Below, one piece after another: positions 16,711-26,200 of a DNA stretch of 64,000 nt. The notes under the pieces were generated by a model. That model saw only the letters and a list, made by a program, of their open reading frames with translations, ran no database searches and had not been told where the DNA came from. A program made the translations under genes and the position numbers. Numbering within the stretch: position 1 is the first letter of the stretch; every line of letters begins with the position of its first letter. Source of the DNA: Planctomycetota bacterium (lineage in GTDB: Bacteria; Planctomycetota; Phycisphaerae; Sedimentisphaerales; Anaerobacaceae); assembly GCA_019456145.1 (NCBI GenBank), contig VRUL01000003.1, forward strand, positions 1 to 64,000. Direction: 5' to 3'.

Positions 16711-17982
16711 TCATTTCTTCTTTGGCAGCAGCATTTCGATGTCCCTGAACATCACGTGCATTTCCTGTCCGCCGTGCAGTTGAAGCCCAAGATGGCCTTT
16801 CAGACGGCCCTTATCATTCTTCAATTCCGCAGTCTTGCGGCCATTGACATGCACTACGACCCGCCGGCCGTGCGCAGATACCGTCATCTGATTCCACTCC
16901 TGCGGTTTAAACCACGTGGCTACGTCTTCTGCGCTGGGCTGGACCACCCACGCCCTGCCGCCTGTTTCGTAGAGCCCCCCTACATCCTTGCTCGCATCGA
17001 TCTCAGCCTGAAAGCCGTGAACTCCAACCCCACTGCCCACCTCGTCGGCGCGAAAGTAAAATCCGCTGTTGCCCTTTATTGCCTTAAATTTCAATCGGAT
17101 GGTGAAATCGCCAAAGCTCTTGTCACTTACCAACAGGCCGTGTCGGCTCTCGCTGCTGGCACTGGTACCAACAATGGCGCCATCGCTGACCTGCCACTTA
17201 CCTCCGGGAAGGGCATGCCAGCCTGTAAGTGTCTTTCCATTGAAGAGCAGCTTCCAGACATGCCGGCCAAGGTTTTTAATGCGGATGTTCCGCCAGCGCA
17301 CCTCCAAAGGTTTGTCACTCCTGACGCTATGCACCTGCAGGCCGATGAAACCGGACTGGTCGACCGGGTCTCTCAAATCAGTACACGCCACACCATTCAC
17401 CCACGTCTTAATAGAATCACCCCGGCATTCAATACGATACTTGTTCCACTGATTATTTTTGAAGGCCTTGCTGGCTTTGCCATCCTTCTTCACATCATAC
17501 AACCACATGCCTTTTCGCGCTTCGTCATAGATACCCCCGGAGCTTCCGGTCCGCTCGCTGGATATCTCGACCTGGTATCCGTAAACGTGCCCCGCCTTGC
17601 GGACTACTTTCCTCTTCTGTCCGCGTCTCCACATTTCGAGCGTCTTATCCTTCTTATAAACATGGCTGCGAATCTGCACGCCGGAATTGAGCCGAGGATC
17701 GCACTTTACTTCGAATTCGAGGAAAAAATCACCATATTGCTTTTTGGTACACAGGAATGTATTAGGACTTCCATCAACGGTCGTGCCAACAATCTCGCCG
17801 TTCTCGGCGTGGTACTTGGCGAACCCACCGCGGACCGCCCACCCATCGAGCGTCTTGCCATCGAAGAGACTCTTCCAGCCACCCTCGCTTTTGACTTTCG
17901 CACTTGCGCTCGTACAGCTAACGGCAGCAAGAAGCAATACTCCAATCACCAAAGCAATCACCCTTTTTGAAAAGCTGTTCAT
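16711..17982 (-). CDS. Secreted protein with two DUF1080 (3-keto-disaccharide hydrolase-like) domains
   Basis: Encodes 423 residues with a signal peptide; 'LLAAVSC' could be a weak lipobox, so it may be a lipoprotein. Two DUF1080 domains follow, at about 35-225 ('WKSLFDGKTLDGWAVRG', 'GEIVGTT', 'FEVKCDPRLNSGVQIRS') and about 240-418 ('WKLLFNGKTLTGWHALPGG', 'LKFKAIKGNSGFYFRA'). These are concanavalin-like beta-sandwich domains, abundant in Planctomycetota, and some members act on 3-keto-glycosides. Domain 1 keeps the 'SGGIYDEARKGMW' loop and domain 2 a matching 'VGGLYETGGRAWV'. Two tandem copies in one chain are less usual than one. The whole reverse strand is also open (16756-17970), but that frame has no recognisable protein character. 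Confidence 0.9.
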   Translation of the reverse strand: MNSFSKRVIALVIGVLLLAAVSCTSASAKVKSEGGWKSLFDGKTLDGWAVRGGFAKYHAENGEIVGTTVDGSPNTFLCTKKQYGDFFLEFEVKCDPRLNSGVQIRSHVYKKDKTLEMWRRGQKRKVVRKAGHVYGYQVEISSERTGSSGGIYDEARKGMWLYDVKKDGKASKAFKNNQWNKYRIECRGDSIKTWVNGVACTDLRDPVDQSGFIGLQVHSVRSDKPLEVRWRNIRIKNLGRHVWKLLFNGKTLTGWHALPGGKWQVSDGAIVGTSASSESRHGLLVSDKSFGDFTIRLKFKAIKGNSGFYFRADEVGSGVGVHGFQAEIDASKDVGGLYETGGRAWVVQPSAEDVATWFKPQEWNQMTVSAHGRRVVVHVNGRKTAELKNDKGRLKGHLGLQLHGGQEMHVMFRDIEMLLPKKK

Positions 17983-18583
17983 CGTTCACCTTCCTTTCTA
18001 AAATTATTCTTCGATAACTTCATTAAGACCAGAATCTTATACGAAAACCCAGCGAGAATCCAGCAAAACCTTTTCGCTGGCTTCAAAGAAGTGCCCCTCC
18101 GATGCGCAGGCGTTAACCAACAGCGCAGAAACATCCTACTATTCTGTAACATCTAATTTGATGGGTGGCAGCCTCAAGTGAGTCCCGAAAAATCGGGACG
18201 AGCTTGGGGATGGCTCGGGTCAAGAATCTCAATAGCACAATTCTAAATTCTACTTACTATCCGCTATCACCAGCGCCATTCCGAGCGAAGCCGAGGAATC
18301 TATTCTAAAATTCGTCATTGCGAGTCCGCCTATGGCGGACGAAGCAATCTCGTTTTGAGCATTTAGTATTTTGGATTTCGAATTTGTTTCGGATTTCGTG
18401 CTTCGTATTTCGTATTTATCTTTTGTATATCCGTCCTTCACCCTCGTCCATCGTCTCTCCTCTGTCGTCCGTCATCCGCTATTCTCCTTAACATCACCGC
18501 ACCCTCGTCCCGTTAGAAGTCCGTACAAATCCCCGCGCTTTACTTCTAACGGGGCAAGCCAAGCCGATTGGGGTTTTGAATAA
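17983..18583. repeat. Gene-free stretch with dispersed repeats
   Basis: It contains a hairpin GTCCCGA-AAAA-TCGGGAC (18182-18199), REP-like units CATTCCGAGCGAAGCCGAGG and GTCATTGCGAG..GAAGCAATCTC (about 18271-18355), and the inverted repeat CCCGTTAGAAGTCCG / CTTCTAACGGGG (18508-18553). The small minus-strand frame 18250-18441 consists of these repeats and is not called. Confidence 0.7.
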
Positions 18584-18868
18584 TCAATTACTAAAAACAG
18601 TGACCAAAGCCATTACTGAACTAATAAAGGCAAATAATGCCGCGGCTGCTGCGCACATACATGCTAATAACATTATTTTCGTTTGCAGCCATGTGTGGAT
18701 ACCATTGATACGGTAGAATAATTCTTTTTGCCCAGTTCTCAAAGGTAAAACCAACTTCAAGTCTCGTTGCAAATCAATTACTTGCTTTCCCTGTTTTTCA
18801 AAATCATCCTGCTGAATCTTGCTTAGTTTTCGCTCAACTTTCCAAATTTTTATCATTGTTCTTATCAT
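18584..18868 (-). CDS. Small tail-anchored membrane protein, unknown
   Basis: Encodes 94 residues. A charged, helical N-terminal part (about 1-55, Lys/Gln-rich and possibly coiled coil) is followed by one or two close hydrophobic segments (about 63-92), so it would be anchored by its C-terminus. The ribosome site is weak (AAGG 12 nt upstream); a second ATG four codons in is also possible. It lies 133 bp after the FGE-like gene on the same strand and may belong to that cluster. No family recognised. Confidence 0.5.
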   Translation of the reverse strand: MIRTMIKIWKVERKLSKIQQDDFEKQGKQVIDLQRDLKLVLPLRTGQKELFYRINGIHTWLQTKIMLLACMCAAAAALFAFISSVMALVTVFSN

Positions 18869-19001
18869 TTTTGATATTTACCTTGCTCTTTCGCTTTCTT
18901 TCCAGAATCGATTCTTTCTCAAAAGCACTGCACCCAAGCCGAGCAGTAAGGGGATAACAAATTCGGGAATAAAGAAGGACTTCCTTCCGGTCACTCTCGT
19001 G

Positions 19002-20474
19002 CTATTTTCCCATTTTCCGCTTTGACTTAGCTAAAATGTACTTTCCTATACCTACTATTGCACTCATGGCCAAGACGAACAAAAGTATTTTCCCAAAACC
19101 CATTAGAAATGACGTTAGCCAACTCTCTTCCGGCTTAGTAATGTGAAAATTTGGACTCTGATAATCAGAATCAAAATGGAGTGATGCAATTGATTCTTTT
19201 AATATCGATTCTACTTTTGGATATATCTCTGGGTTCGCAGAGCCAGACACAATGAACAGGTTTTCTTTTCGAGGTATATTATAGGTTAAAAATGTTTTAT
19301 CTATAACCTGCGGCATTTTCATGCGATATTTATGCCAAACAGAGTATTCCCCATTTATATAAGTCAAGCCAGAATCTAACAACGCCATTCTTATGCCCCG
19401 CCCAGTAAACTGACGTTTCACTAACTCAAATACCTCTTCGGGTGAAGTATTCCGAAAAGAATGACCTTCACCTTCAGCTAATCTTTGCGCATTAATGGTA
19501 ATCATCGCAACTTTACCCGACTCATCTCTGTATACAGCATTTACTATCGTTCCAGAAGCAACTCCATCTTTAATTGTCCAGCCGTTCGGAAATTGTATTG
19601 TGAACCTGTACTTTTCGTTTGTGTAGGTGTTAGTGCGGATGCCCGTGATCTGTGGACTGACCTGTTGTGTGGGGAGTATCTTGGTACTGCTGGCGATAAC
19701 GACTCGGAACCCAATTGTCCCCCCCGAGTACTCAGGGTCAAACTTCGACCGCGTGGCCGATCGGCAGTCATTCGGGTAGCGAAAGAAGCTCCCTCCTCGT
19801 GCCACTCGGAACTTTCCTGTCAGTGGCCCAGAAGGATCTTGGAGACGGTCTGGCCTATATGGGGCATACCAGTCGACACACCACTCGAGCGCATTTCCAT
19901 GCATATCGTACAGGCCCCATGGATTTGCCTTCTTGGTGCCAATTGGTTTCGGCTCATCGCCACTGTTCTTACCGCACCAATCATTCAGTAGGAGCGACGC
20001 TCTTGAATCGCCAAACCAGTAGCGTGATATGCTTCCAGCCCTGCAAGCATATTCCCATTCAGCCTCAGTAGGAAGTCGACATGGTCTGCCTGTTATTTTG
20101 GATAGTTGCTTGCAGAAATCTTGGGTTTGCTTCCAAGTCATTCCCAGCGCAGGTCCTCCAGATCCTCGTGGTATCGGTGGCTTCCTTCCCGTAACTGCTT
20201 CGAACTGTTCCTCTGTGACTTCATACGCTCCGATGTAGAATGCACTTGTTATTTTAACAGGGTGCACTGGCTCCTCGTCCCTTTTATGTCCCTCTTCATC
20301 CTTTGGTGACCCCATGAGAAATTCACCGCGAGGTATTCTCACGAACTGCATGGTCATTTTGTTGGGCAGGTGAAGGGACAAGAGGTGGTGCTGTTCTTGC
20401 CTAACCTCCATAGTTTGCGCAGCTGCATGAACAGCAACAATGCAAACTCCGATGACTACAAAACGATTCCTCAT
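19002..20474 (-). CDS. Membrane-anchored formylglycine-generating-enzyme-like (SUMF1) protein
   Basis: Encodes 490 residues. A signal peptide (1-20) is followed by an FGE-sulfatase/SUMF1 domain (about 40-262). That domain has 'FVRIPRGEFLMGSP', 'AYEVTEEQFEAVTG', 'RLPTEAEWEYACRAG', 'GLYDMHGNALEWCVDWY', 'RVARGGSFF' and 'GTIGFRVV'. Residues ~285-435 form a second domain that starts 'YRFTIQFPNGWTIKDG', reminiscent of PsbP/DUF1795-type folds. A transmembrane helix (~455-480) and a basic tail KSKRKMGK end the chain. The two copper-binding cysteines of true FGEs are not evident, so it is more likely a protein-binding or lectin-like relative than a sulfatase-activating enzyme. The ribosome site is GGTGGG. 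It is divergent from the small membrane protein gene at 20736. Confidence 0.88.
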   Translation of the reverse strand: MRNRFVVIGVCIVAVHAAAQTMEVRQEQHHLLSLHLPNKMTMQFVRIPRGEFLMGSPKDEEGHKRDEEPVHPVKITSAFYIGAYEVTEEQFEAVTGRKPPIPRGSGGPALGMTWKQTQDFCKQLSKITGRPCRLPTEAEWEYACRAGSISRYWFGDSRASLLLNDWCGKNSGDEPKPIGTKKANPWGLYDMHGNALEWCVDWYAPYRPDRLQDPSGPLTGKFRVARGGSFFRYPNDCRSATRSKFDPEYSGGTIGFRVVIASSTKILPTQQVSPQITGIRTNTYTNEKYRFTIQFPNGWTIKDGVASGTIVNAVYRDESGKVAMITINAQRLAEGEGHSFRNTSPEEVFELVKRQFTGRGIRMALLDSGLTYINGEYSVWHKYRMKMPQVIDKTFLTYNIPRKENLFIVSGSANPEIYPKVESILKESIASLHFDSDYQSPNFHITKPEESWLTSFLMGFGKILLFVLAMSAIVGIGKYILAKSKRKMGK

Positions 20475-20735
20475 CGTCTACCCACCGAAAATACCGTTAT
20501 AAGACAGTTTTCGATATCAAAATAATAAATTGAAACAATAAAAGTAACAATAAACATCAAGTCGATAATCGGCGGCGCAACAAAAAGGCACCGCTTCTGC
20601 AAAGGTATTTTAACTATACCTCCCGTCTGGTTAGAAATCAAGCAAAAACAAATTAAATCATTGCCATTTAGCCCGTTTAGGGATAAAATACCGGCTATGG
20701 AAAAGGCCGAAATCAAGGGCATTGGGAGATAAATA

Positions 20736-21062
20736 ATGGAAGATGAAAATTTTATTTTGCGGATTTTTTCAGCTGTGTTAGGTGTAGGTATTGCTGCTGT
20801 AATATTGGGCTTGTTAATAGCAGGTATTAAATTTATCCGAGGAATAGGGAAAATAAGTAGACATTATTACAAACACAAGGATACGGGGAAAATTGTTATA
20901 ATCGAAGAGACTTGGAAAGGGGATATAGTCGCGAGCTTCGTACCCGAAGAATTTGAAATTGAGCCGGTAAAAGCAGCTTTACCTCATTTTGAACTTACCA
21001 ATGTAAAGAACGCTGAACTCGAATCTATCAGGGATAAACTTGTGGAAGTTGAGGCTAAGTAA
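20736..21062 (+). CDS. Small membrane protein of unknown function
   Basis: Encodes 108 residues with GGGAG 8 nt before the ATG. One hydrophobic helix (about 8-34) is followed by a cytoplasmic-looking part with a short beta-rich segment ('HKDTGKIVIIEETWKGDI') and a helical acidic end. No family recognised. The next gene follows after 95 bp on the same strand and may be co-transcribed. Confidence 0.65.
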   Translation: MEDENFILRIFSAVLGVGIAAVILGLLIAGIKFIRGIGKISRHYYKHKDTGKIVIIEETWKGDIVASFVPEEFEIEPVKAALPHFELTNVKNAELESIRDKLVEVEAK

Positions 21063-21157
21063 TTGGATGCTTAATAATCACTATTGCAAGCAGCGGTTGG
21101 CTGTGCGGAATTGAAACAAGAATGGCAAACAAGAAAGAAAAACTTGGAACCTAATTT

Positions 21158-21913
21158 ATGAGCAACAACAAAAGACAGGCAAATAACCACAATCCTTCTA
21201 AGTCTCAGGGTGAGAAATCGGTCGAAGAGCTGGTTCGTCTGGTGGGAGAGGAACTCAAGGATTTGAGGATTAGAGACAGTCTGAGAGAACTACAGCCGCT
21301 ATGGAAACACGTCAAGCCTAAGCGATTGAGTGAAGCAACTGAGGCCGAGCGGAAAGCCTATGAAAAAGAGCAAGCTGAGCTTCAGCGAGAACATGAACGG
21401 GAGCAAAGGTTGCTCAGAGTTAAGCGGTTTCTGCAATCAATCATAAAGGCTAAGAGCGATGAACCAAACTCAAAACTATTCACAACGGCAGAAGAGCTAT
21501 TGGATTTCGTTGTCCGATACGAGAGCAATCCTTCGTCAGTGAGCAACTATGAATGGAACAGGTTCGAGACAATTCTCCTCACAAGGTGCGAAGCACTGCT
21601 AAAAGCTGAACTGAATCGTCAAATAAAAGAAAAGCCAACAGAAACAGGGCGGAATACTACTCCCGCTAAAGGGGAGAAAGAGAAGGCCAATCTCAACATA
21701 AACATATCGGGAGGGATTCAAGCCGAGAATGTGCAGATTGGAAACCATGCATCAATTCATAAGGAGGCGAAAGCAGACCCAGCCAAAAAGGCAGCAGAAA
21801 CAGGGCAGAAGGAAATTGTTGAAGTAAAACCAGGCGTGTTTGGCATAACCGTTAATATCAAGGAAATCGCCAAACGCATTTGGAAGTGTGTTTGTTCTCG
21901 CAGCAAGGATTAG
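21158..21913 (+). CDS. Coiled-coil protein with a C-terminal beta-repeat-like segment, unknown
   Basis: Encodes 251 residues, soluble except for a mildly hydrophobic end. Residues ~15-85 are highly charged helix, probably coiled coil. Residues 85-160 are helical. Residues ~178-200 read NLNINISGGIQAENVQIG, the kind of Asn/Gly beta segment that often follows effector-associated or sensor domains in bacterial conflict proteins. The C-terminal ~40 residues contain 'VFGITVNIKEIAKRIWKCVC', possibly an amphipathic membrane-seeking helix. There is no known family and only a weak ribosome site. It follows the 108-residue membrane protein gene, so the two may act together. Confidence 0.6.
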   Translation: MSNNKRQANNHNPSKSQGEKSVEELVRLVGEELKDLRIRDSLRELQPLWKHVKPKRLSEATEAERKAYEKEQAELQREHEREQRLLRVKRFLQSIIKAKSDEPNSKLFTTAEELLDFVVRYESNPSSVSNYEWNRFETILLTRCEALLKAELNRQIKEKPTETGRNTTPAKGEKEKANLNINISGGIQAENVQIGNHASIHKEAKADPAKKAAETGQKEIVEVKPGVFGITVNIKEIAKRIWKCVCSRSKD

Positions 21914-22643
21914 TTTCGACGACGATTTTCCTGGGGTGGCTCAAGCCAAATTAAGGCAGTTATTGAAAAAATCGTGTGGCCTGAGTGAAAAAGCGTTTTG
22001 TTTGTTGTTAGGTTAATGAGTAGATTGCTTCGCTTCGACCCTGAATACACAATGGAAGACACACTAAAAACGGCGTAAGCTAAAGGACGCGCAGAACCCC
22101 GGCAGGAATCCAGCTTTTCTCTCTGTTCTCTGTGACCTCTGTGGCAAAACAATCCTGTTATCCTGTCTAAAAATTCTCTGATTCCGCCGTGGTTAAACAA
22201 CCTACGAACTATGAACAATGAACTATGAACTCGCAGGATAGCTTCCCCATCCTGCGCAGATTAACAAAATGTTAAAATAGAAATGGGTAATATTTTTGAA
22301 AATTTCTGACAATAAATGAAACTTTTTGAACATTTTTACGAATTTCTGCAAATTTCTGCACTTTTTTGCACCCTTTTTTACGTGTTTTTTTCGACCATTT
22401 TTTGATTTTGACCGATATTTTACCTATCTTCACAGAAAATGGCCCTGTTTCATAAATCACCCCTTAAGCTGGGTGATATACAGAAAATAGGTAAAGGCAC
22501 TCTCCCGCAAAAACCAAAAAATCCGAAATTTCCCCGATTCCGCTCAATTTCACTTTTTAGCCATGTTAAACTGCGAAATCTGCAGAATCGCCATTTCAAC
22601 CGACAAATCTCTTCAGTAACCGTCGGTTTCGCCGGACTTGGAA
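21914..22643. other. Gene-free AT-rich stretch with short inverted repeats
   Basis: It contains GCAGGAT..ATCCTGC (22233-22255) and ATCACCC..GGGTGAT (22456-22477). It also holds a T-rich tract with repeated AATTTCTGCA units (about 22300-22440) and a piece resembling 12730-12790 ('CTCTGTGGCAAAA'). The minus-strand frame 22272-22460 is a Lys-rich reading of the T-rich tract and is not supported. Confidence 0.6.
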
Positions 22644-23033
22644 TTACTCTTTTTGCTCGTCTTGACTGACCTGCGTAGGACGTTCCCGCTCACCGACCTT
22701 CTTGAAGTGTGACAATGCACTTTCATGATCGGCGAAGTCTTTTATGGTGAACAGCAGACCTATCCCGCCGATGGTAATATAGTCGCCGTCGTTCAAAGGA
22801 GTTTCTTCATCGATTTTAACGTCATTGATGAACACTCCGTGCCTGCTGTGCATATCAGCCGCATAATACCGCTCGTTGTCTGCGTCGAAACCGATCCTCA
22901 AATGTTTGCGTGAGATCCGGTCATCCAGTATCTGTATTGGAAGGGCCTCATCACGGCCAATTACATTTGTCCGCCGACCGAGTGGGTAATAGTCGCCTTT
23001 TTGCTTTCCCGTCATTACAAATATAGAAGCCAT
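22644..23033 (-). CDS. FHA domain protein
   Basis: Encodes 129 residues with GGGAG 7 nt before the ATG. The FHA (phosphothreonine-binding) fold covers about residues 5-100 and shows the usual signatures: GRDEALPIQI, 'DDRISRKHLRI' (the Ser-Arg-x-His that contacts phosphopeptide), 'MHSRHGVFIND' and 'LNDGDYITIG'. The last ~30 residues are a charged tail. It is a stand-alone reader of Ser/Thr phosphorylation and may read sites made by the kinase at 30183-31931. It is downstream of, and on the same strand as, the large LamG gene, 182 bp away. Confidence 0.92.
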   Translation of the reverse strand: MASIFVMTGKQKGDYYPLGRRTNVIGRDEALPIQILDDRISRKHLRIGFDADNERYYAADMHSRHGVFINDVKIDEETPLNDGDYITIGGIGLLFTIKDFADHESALSHFKKVGERERPTQVSQDEQKE

Positions 23034-23215
23034 TTTTCAACTCCCTAAATATTGCCGAAAAGGTATCCATACTGAACATAATCGCCGAGCCGCCAAACAC
23101 ACTACTTTGCGTTTGGTTTTCCCGTCGGTATAGTACGGGCCGGGTGCAACCGAATCAAGCCTTTTTTATAAAACACAATTTATGCACGACTGGGCGCAGC
23201 AAGCCCCTTTTGACG

Positions 23216-26200
23216 TCAGAGACATCCGGTCTCCAGCCAATATTTGACAAAGGCCAGAAGGTCCCGTGTATCGATGAAGGCATCGGCTGGTTCGCTGATG
23301 TTGCAGTAGGAATTCCAATCAGAGTCTCCAAGCTCGGTCAACCAGGCCAATGAAAGTACACCAAAATCGGTAAAGGTCACATCGCCATCACCATCTAAGT
23401 CTGCCCCGCCGCATTTAACAGGCCTGGTCCATACAATCGACATCGGCAGCGCCAGGTCGTGGGAATTGGGGTCGTAAATGGATACTGCCCGAACTGCCTG
23501 AACGGCGTTGCTGTCATAGGGGACCTCTGCCAGAGACGGACGATAAAACGGCGCCTTGGTTGGGTCGGGCCATTCCGGGAAGCTCTCCATATTAAAGCCG
23601 GCAATCCACAGAACCCCAGACGCTGGCTCCTCTGTAATGCCCGAGACATGCTGCATGCCGCCGATTGTGATAGTCCGCTCAAGGGTCAGGTTCTCCAAAG
23701 ATATCCCGTACACAACAGTTGAGTTGACATCCGCCGGATTGTACTGACCGGATGCCAGGTAGAGCATCTCTGTAGTGTTCGATACACACAATCCCAACGG
23801 GTCAGGTATGTAGACGGCACCGCCTGAATTACCCAAATTCAAAGACTGTATCACTGTCCCGTTTGGCTCGTATTTCCATAAGGTGTCGCATTCATTGAGA
23901 CTGTGCGCATTAACGACATACACATTGCCGGCAGCGTCGAGTTCAATTTCCCGCAGATTATTGCGGTATGGTTTGTCATTTTCGGAAGGAGTGTCGTCAT
24001 ACAGTTGTACGAGCCGATAAGGCGGACTTTCCTCCGGCAGCAACTGGAGTTTGGCTGCTGCGGCATAAGGTTCTGCATTAGGATCGTTGGGTTCTACAAC
24101 AACCGGGACGACATAAACATAATTTACATCGAAGGCGGCATCAAAAATCGGGCGGCCTACCGCATTCTCACCTGTACCCTTAAGACCAACATAAACCTTA
24201 GCAGGCTTGCCATAGCGCGGCTCATTGACGTCGGCAATCTCGCCCGGCGGAATGATTACATCGTTAGTGTCAAGCCGAATCACACCATCTCCGGAGTTGA
24301 GCTGGTAAAGGTTACCTTCAAGGTCCCGGACAAGCCTGATGTTTCGACGGTCCGACTCAGGCGCCGACCACCCCATACACACGTTATTATTATCAAAAAC
24401 ATAAAGACGGTCTTTTGACTTTAACTCGTAGGGATCACCGCTGGTACTTCTTTTGCCGACTATCAGCAGGTCATCAAGAGAATCGGGAAGGCTTACCTGG
24501 GAAGCTGATCCGGCTGAACCTCCGATACTACCGGAAGCGGCACCGGACGTCTCGCTACTTTCACCAAGCGGCACCCCGCAATATAAAGGGAAAGTATCTC
24601 CGGAGTCGACGGCCCAGTCCCAGGAAACAACGTCAAGCGTATCAATGAATCCGTCACTGCTAAAGAAGCCATCGAGGCAAACCAGGCTGTCAGTTCCATT
24701 CGGATCCAGTGCGGCAGGGAGCCCACAGGCAGCTATAACCGTCAAAAAGTCCTCCTCGCTGACGAGAGTGTCCCAGTTTACGTCCATACAAATCCCGTCA
24801 CAGTGTACCTCGACCCCCCAATCATCGAGCAATGCGGCTGCCCCCCCATTTGACATTTCGAATCCCATACCGGCAGCTTCAAATAACTGGGTATCGGGCC
24901 CAATCAGTTCCACTTCAAGCCACATACCCTCTGTGAAATTCAACTCCCCGGTTGAGACGGTCATTTGAAAGACTCCGAATCGGCCGCTTCCCGCTGAGCC
25001 GGGCCGGCCGGAGGGCGGGGCCGGAATATCCGCAATCTTAATGTAATGCTGCGTCCTCTCAGGGTCATCATTAGCCAGTAAATCAGGTATGTCCGACAGA
25101 TAGACCGCTAATTCAGCGTTCGGGTCAGAAGTTTCGAATAAATACTTGAACCGAATCAGAATTTCATCCTCATTGGACTTGGCAAGCAGAGTCTTTGCAC
25201 GAGCGTTGATTTCCCGGAGGTAATTTGGAGAGCAGGGGTCAAGGTCCGGCAGGTTGCGCATCTTCACCATGCCAGTGGGGTCGGGCCCGAGACCTTCAAC
25301 ACGCTCGACGGACATCCTGGGAACCGGTCCATACACATTATTGTTTGTTACGCGTGTTAGAAACTCCACTTCTCCGTCAAGATCCATCCCGTCCAGAAAG
25401 AAACCCATCGGCGGTATGTCCCTGATAACTGCGCTTGGGTGGATCTCTAACGTCTCATAGTACACGCGATTGAAGCCAATATTGAAAAACGAATTCGGAC
25501 CGAGAATAAGGTCCTTTACATAAAGCGCTTCTTCATTTCCGTTGGCGCCATAGGGAGGCTGAAAGTCAAACCTGTTTGTCAAAGTAACTTTTGCGTTCTC
25601 GAGTAGTTCCCACCGCTCGATTGTCCACGTGTTCGGATCGAAATCCGGTATTTCCCCTAACTGATATAGGCCGGGCGGGCAGGGCAGCACGTTACAGAAG
25701 ATGTCTTTGCCGCGAAGGTCAAACAGGGCAGGCGGTGTGTTGTTGATACCTTCTGTAATCGTAACAAGGATGCGGTTGTTCAGAATCACGCCATCAAATT
25801 GCGACGGATCCACGTCGATGTAGCGGTCACCGCTGGTCTGAAAAACATTTTCGACGATTACAGCCGTGTCCCTGGCAGCAATCTGACCATACGGAGTCTC
25901 CGTGCTCGTAGTTATTACGTTTTCAGAGATGACCGCGCTGCCTTCGAAACTGGCCCGTACGACGTTGAGATTGGAGAGCGTCACATTAGCATAATCCTTT
26001 ACCCGCAGCATGCCGTCGCATTGGACCGTACCTGTTGCATTCGAACCGCTAATATCGCTGAGGTCAACAACAGCAAAATCCTCGATAACACACTCCCTGC
26101 CTGCAGGCACCTGCACCGTTCCCAAGCCTGTTACGTTACAGCTTATCCCGGAATCAACTATCTTGAGGGTGGCGTTGGGGAATATCTGGAAGATCCCGGC

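Noticed and set aside
16756..17970. 404-codon frame antisense to the DUF1080 gene
   Set aside because: It covers almost exactly the reverse of a well-supported gene, with no domain, ribosome site or signal.
22272..22460. 62-codon Lys-rich minus-strand frame
   Set aside because: It is a reading of a T-rich tract; no ribosome site, and the sequence is low complexity.
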